Source: Algoriphagus sp. (GTDB lineage: Bacteria; Bacteroidota; Bacteroidia; Cytophagales; Cyclobacteriaceae). From it: 64,000 bases of DNA. A program made the position numbers and the translations under genes. Each line of letters starts with the position of its first letter. Positions within the stretch are counted from its first letter, which is position 1. The notes beneath the pieces were generated by a model that had not been told where the DNA came from, did no database searches, and worked only from the letters and a program-made list of their open reading frames with translations. Location: the NCBI GenBank assembly GCA_030729785.1, contig JANQWS010000090.1:62001-126000 (forward strand), written 5' to 3'. This document shows positions 62,669 to 64,000 of this stretch, piece after piece.

Positions 62669-63445
62669 TTATTTTTGAATTTTGGTATACGTTTTTTTAT
62701 TTATTTCATTGGTAGTGCTATTAGTAATCGTCTGAGTAAACCCTGAATCTGTGCGTTCTATCGTAATAGGATAAATACCGGTTATTCCCTCCATATTTGA
62801 GTCCTCCAATACCTCAGTAACTTCATCACCATTAACCGTAATTTTACCTTGACCGACGTAATTGTTAACGGATCCATCCTGACTTATGGATTGAGCTCCC
62901 CACAAAAATTCACCTTTTGAAATCATCTTAAATTCATGATACGTAGTTTCAGAAGTATCACCCTCGGCAATATTCACTGATTTTGTCAATCGATAAAGAC
63001 CGTCCAAATCACTCGCTTCATTAACTTTATTTCTTTCATACGCTTCGTCAAGCTTCCAAACTTCACCATCAGCTAATACCATCTCATCAATAATCTGCCT
63101 GTATCCGTTATCGGTCATTTCTATTCTAAGCATAAAATCACTTCCTGCCGAGTCAGGATTGCTCGTCAGTGTTTGTTCTGTTAGCATATCCTCATTAATT
63201 GAATAAGTCCCAGCAGAAAACGCCACAGTACTATCTCCTCTAAACCCTATAAACATCCAATGCTGATTTGTAAAAATTTTTATTTGTTTTGCAACCGCCA
63301 AATCAGAAGCTAAGCTATCTCCCAAATAAAATTCTTGGCTAGATAACGTATAATTTCCTTCTACATTTATGTCTACCTTTTCTTTAGAACAAGCAAATAC
63401 AGACAATAAAAGAACTACTAAAACCAACTTTTCTACCTTTTTCAT
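62669..63445 (-). CDS. Hypothetical lipoprotein
   Basis: A 258-residue lipoprotein: signal peptide KLVLVVLLLSVFAC with lipobox VFAC, then an acidic beta-rich body. Two similar stretches (VEGNYTLSSQEFYLGDS and LDGLYRLTKSVNIAEGD, each ending in an EF..I-type strand) suggest two lipocalin-like or duplicated halves. I do not recognise the family. Codon use is more AT-rich than neighbouring genes, and it sits next to 0.54 kb of very AT-rich DNA. Monocistronic. Confidence 0.75.
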   Translation of the reverse strand: MKKVEKLVLVVLLLSVFACSKEKVDINVEGNYTLSSQEFYLGDSLASDLAVAKQIKIFTNQHWMFIGFRGDSTVAFSAGTYSINEDMLTEQTLTSNPDSAGSDFMLRIEMTDNGYRQIIDEMVLADGEVWKLDEAYERNKVNEASDLDGLYRLTKSVNIAEGDTSETTYHEFKMISKGEFLWGAQSISQDGSVNNYVGQGKITVNGDEVTEVLEDSNMEGITGIYPITIERTDSGFTQTITNSTTNEINKKTYTKIQK

Positions 63446-63984
63446 AATTAAATGTTTAAATTATTATAAATAATTAAGCTAATTAAATTTATTATTTTTT
63501 TGTTTTTTTGAAATTTTTTCTCCAAAAATTTAATTTAAATAGTTGATTATTAATCCTTAACATTAAATTTCACCAACATTTATGTATTGCTTTTTCTAAT
63601 ATTATTGGATGGATTTTAGGGGAATCTAGGTTTATCAGCTAGAAATAATTGATCGTATCCTTTAAATTAAGCTGATTCTAGCTAATCCTAAATTATTTGT
63701 AAACTCTATTAGTATTAATGTTCATGAAAATACTAATTGATTTTTAATTAATCAATAAAGAAAGTTGATTCTAAACTTTAATGTAAATCTATCGGCAAAA
63801 AAATAATTATATTAATTATACTAATTATTATATTCAATTAGACATACACAAGTTGACAAGATGTTAAATTCATCCAGCTTCCAAAAATTTTTTCAAATTA
63901 TCTAATCGAAGTAGAGTCTAATTTGTCTTTAATTAATTAGACATCGGAAAAGTTTAAAAACAATACGCTTATTTCAAGGAGAAA
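63446..63984. other. AT-rich intergenic region with operator-like repeats
   Basis: About 540 bases, strikingly AT-rich, with no credible ORF. Contains the inverted repeat GTCTAATT-N11-AATTAGAC (63916-63942) and a second ATTAGACAT copy at 63837-63845, which may be regulator sites for the gene starting at 63985. Otherwise nothing was recognised. Confidence 0.5.
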
Positions 63985-64000
63985 ATGCTCTTAAAATTGA
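63985..64000 (+). CDS. Possible gene start at the window edge
   Basis: ATG at 63985 (MLLKL...) is preceded by AAGGAG ending 3 bases before it. Only five codons are visible, so the product cannot be named. Spacing to the ribosome-binding site is short; treat as tentative. Confidence 0.3.

Noticed and set aside
1-64000. tRNA, rRNA or prophage genes
   Set aside because: None was recognised by eye in the intergenic regions; a tRNAscan or Infernal search could still find a missed small RNA.

Overview
The window is 64 kb of a Bacteroidota chromosome, most likely Cytophagales (Cyclobacteriaceae, Algoriphagus-like). The main reasons are a MurF-alanine racemase fusion, a TonB-dependent receptor under a TPP riboswitch, M14/M28 secreted peptidases ending their signal peptides in ...AQ, a Bacteroidota-style UvrA, TAnnTTTG-type promoters, and a complete ebo operon of the Bacteroidota type. 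I assign the clade from these traits without any database search. No rRNA, tRNA, phage, IS transposase or CRISPR array was seen.

Layout. 1-2 kb: end of an envelope operon (TPR protein cut by the window edge, outer-membrane protein). 2-16 kb: housekeeping genes: anmK, nhaD, tag, a TPR-comA-popT(DUF368)-aroE run, an rfbC-epimerase pair, hflX, dgt, ribD with a free-Met-(R)-sulfoxide reductase, and an alpha/beta hydrolase. 16-25 kb: dxs, then scpA / LPG-synthase-like membrane protein / murF-alr packed with no gaps, a ClC-type channel (possibly the fluoride subtype) and a TIGR01777 epimerase. 25-29 kb: secreted M14 peptidase and secreted amidohydrolase. 29-31 kb: a Fic AMP-transferase gene with its own winged-helix domain, a Bacteroidota promoter overlaid by an inverted-repeat operator array, and dense dispersed repeats on both sides. 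31-35 kb: TPP-riboswitch-controlled TonB receptor (probable thiamine importer), divergent from an FAH-family enzyme and a YjbQ protein. 35-43 kb: DUF5916 protein, cry-DASH, a class-A-beta-lactamase-like lipoprotein, an alpha-oxoamine-synthase-like PLP enzyme, a VOC protein, a patatin and a methyltransferase.

43.2-50.0 kb is the most interesting block: six minus-strand genes in the order eboA-B-C-D-E-F (EboA, TatD-like hydrolase, UbiA-like membrane protein, dehydroquinate-synthase-like cyclase, TIM-barrel EboE, phosphodiesterase EboF). In cyanobacteria the ebo cluster is needed to move a scytonemin precursor to the periplasm; what it handles here is unknown, since no scytonemin genes are nearby. 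A dispersed repeat sits inside the operon between eboE and eboF.

50-64 kb: secreted M28 peptidase, a MITE-like element, a secreted alkaline-phosphatase-family protein, pnuC with a NadR-type nicotinamide riboside kinase, uvrA, a quinone oxidoreductase whose C-terminus runs into a repeat, an M20 dipeptidase, a DsbD-type reductase, an orphan lipoprotein and about 0.54 kb of very AT-rich DNA leading to a gene start at the window edge.

At least four families of short intergenic repeats occur: GTAC-rich arms, GC-rich CCGCC/GGCGG hairpins, a GTCGAC-TTCAAGCCTTATTT element, and a CCCCCT-arm MITE-like element.
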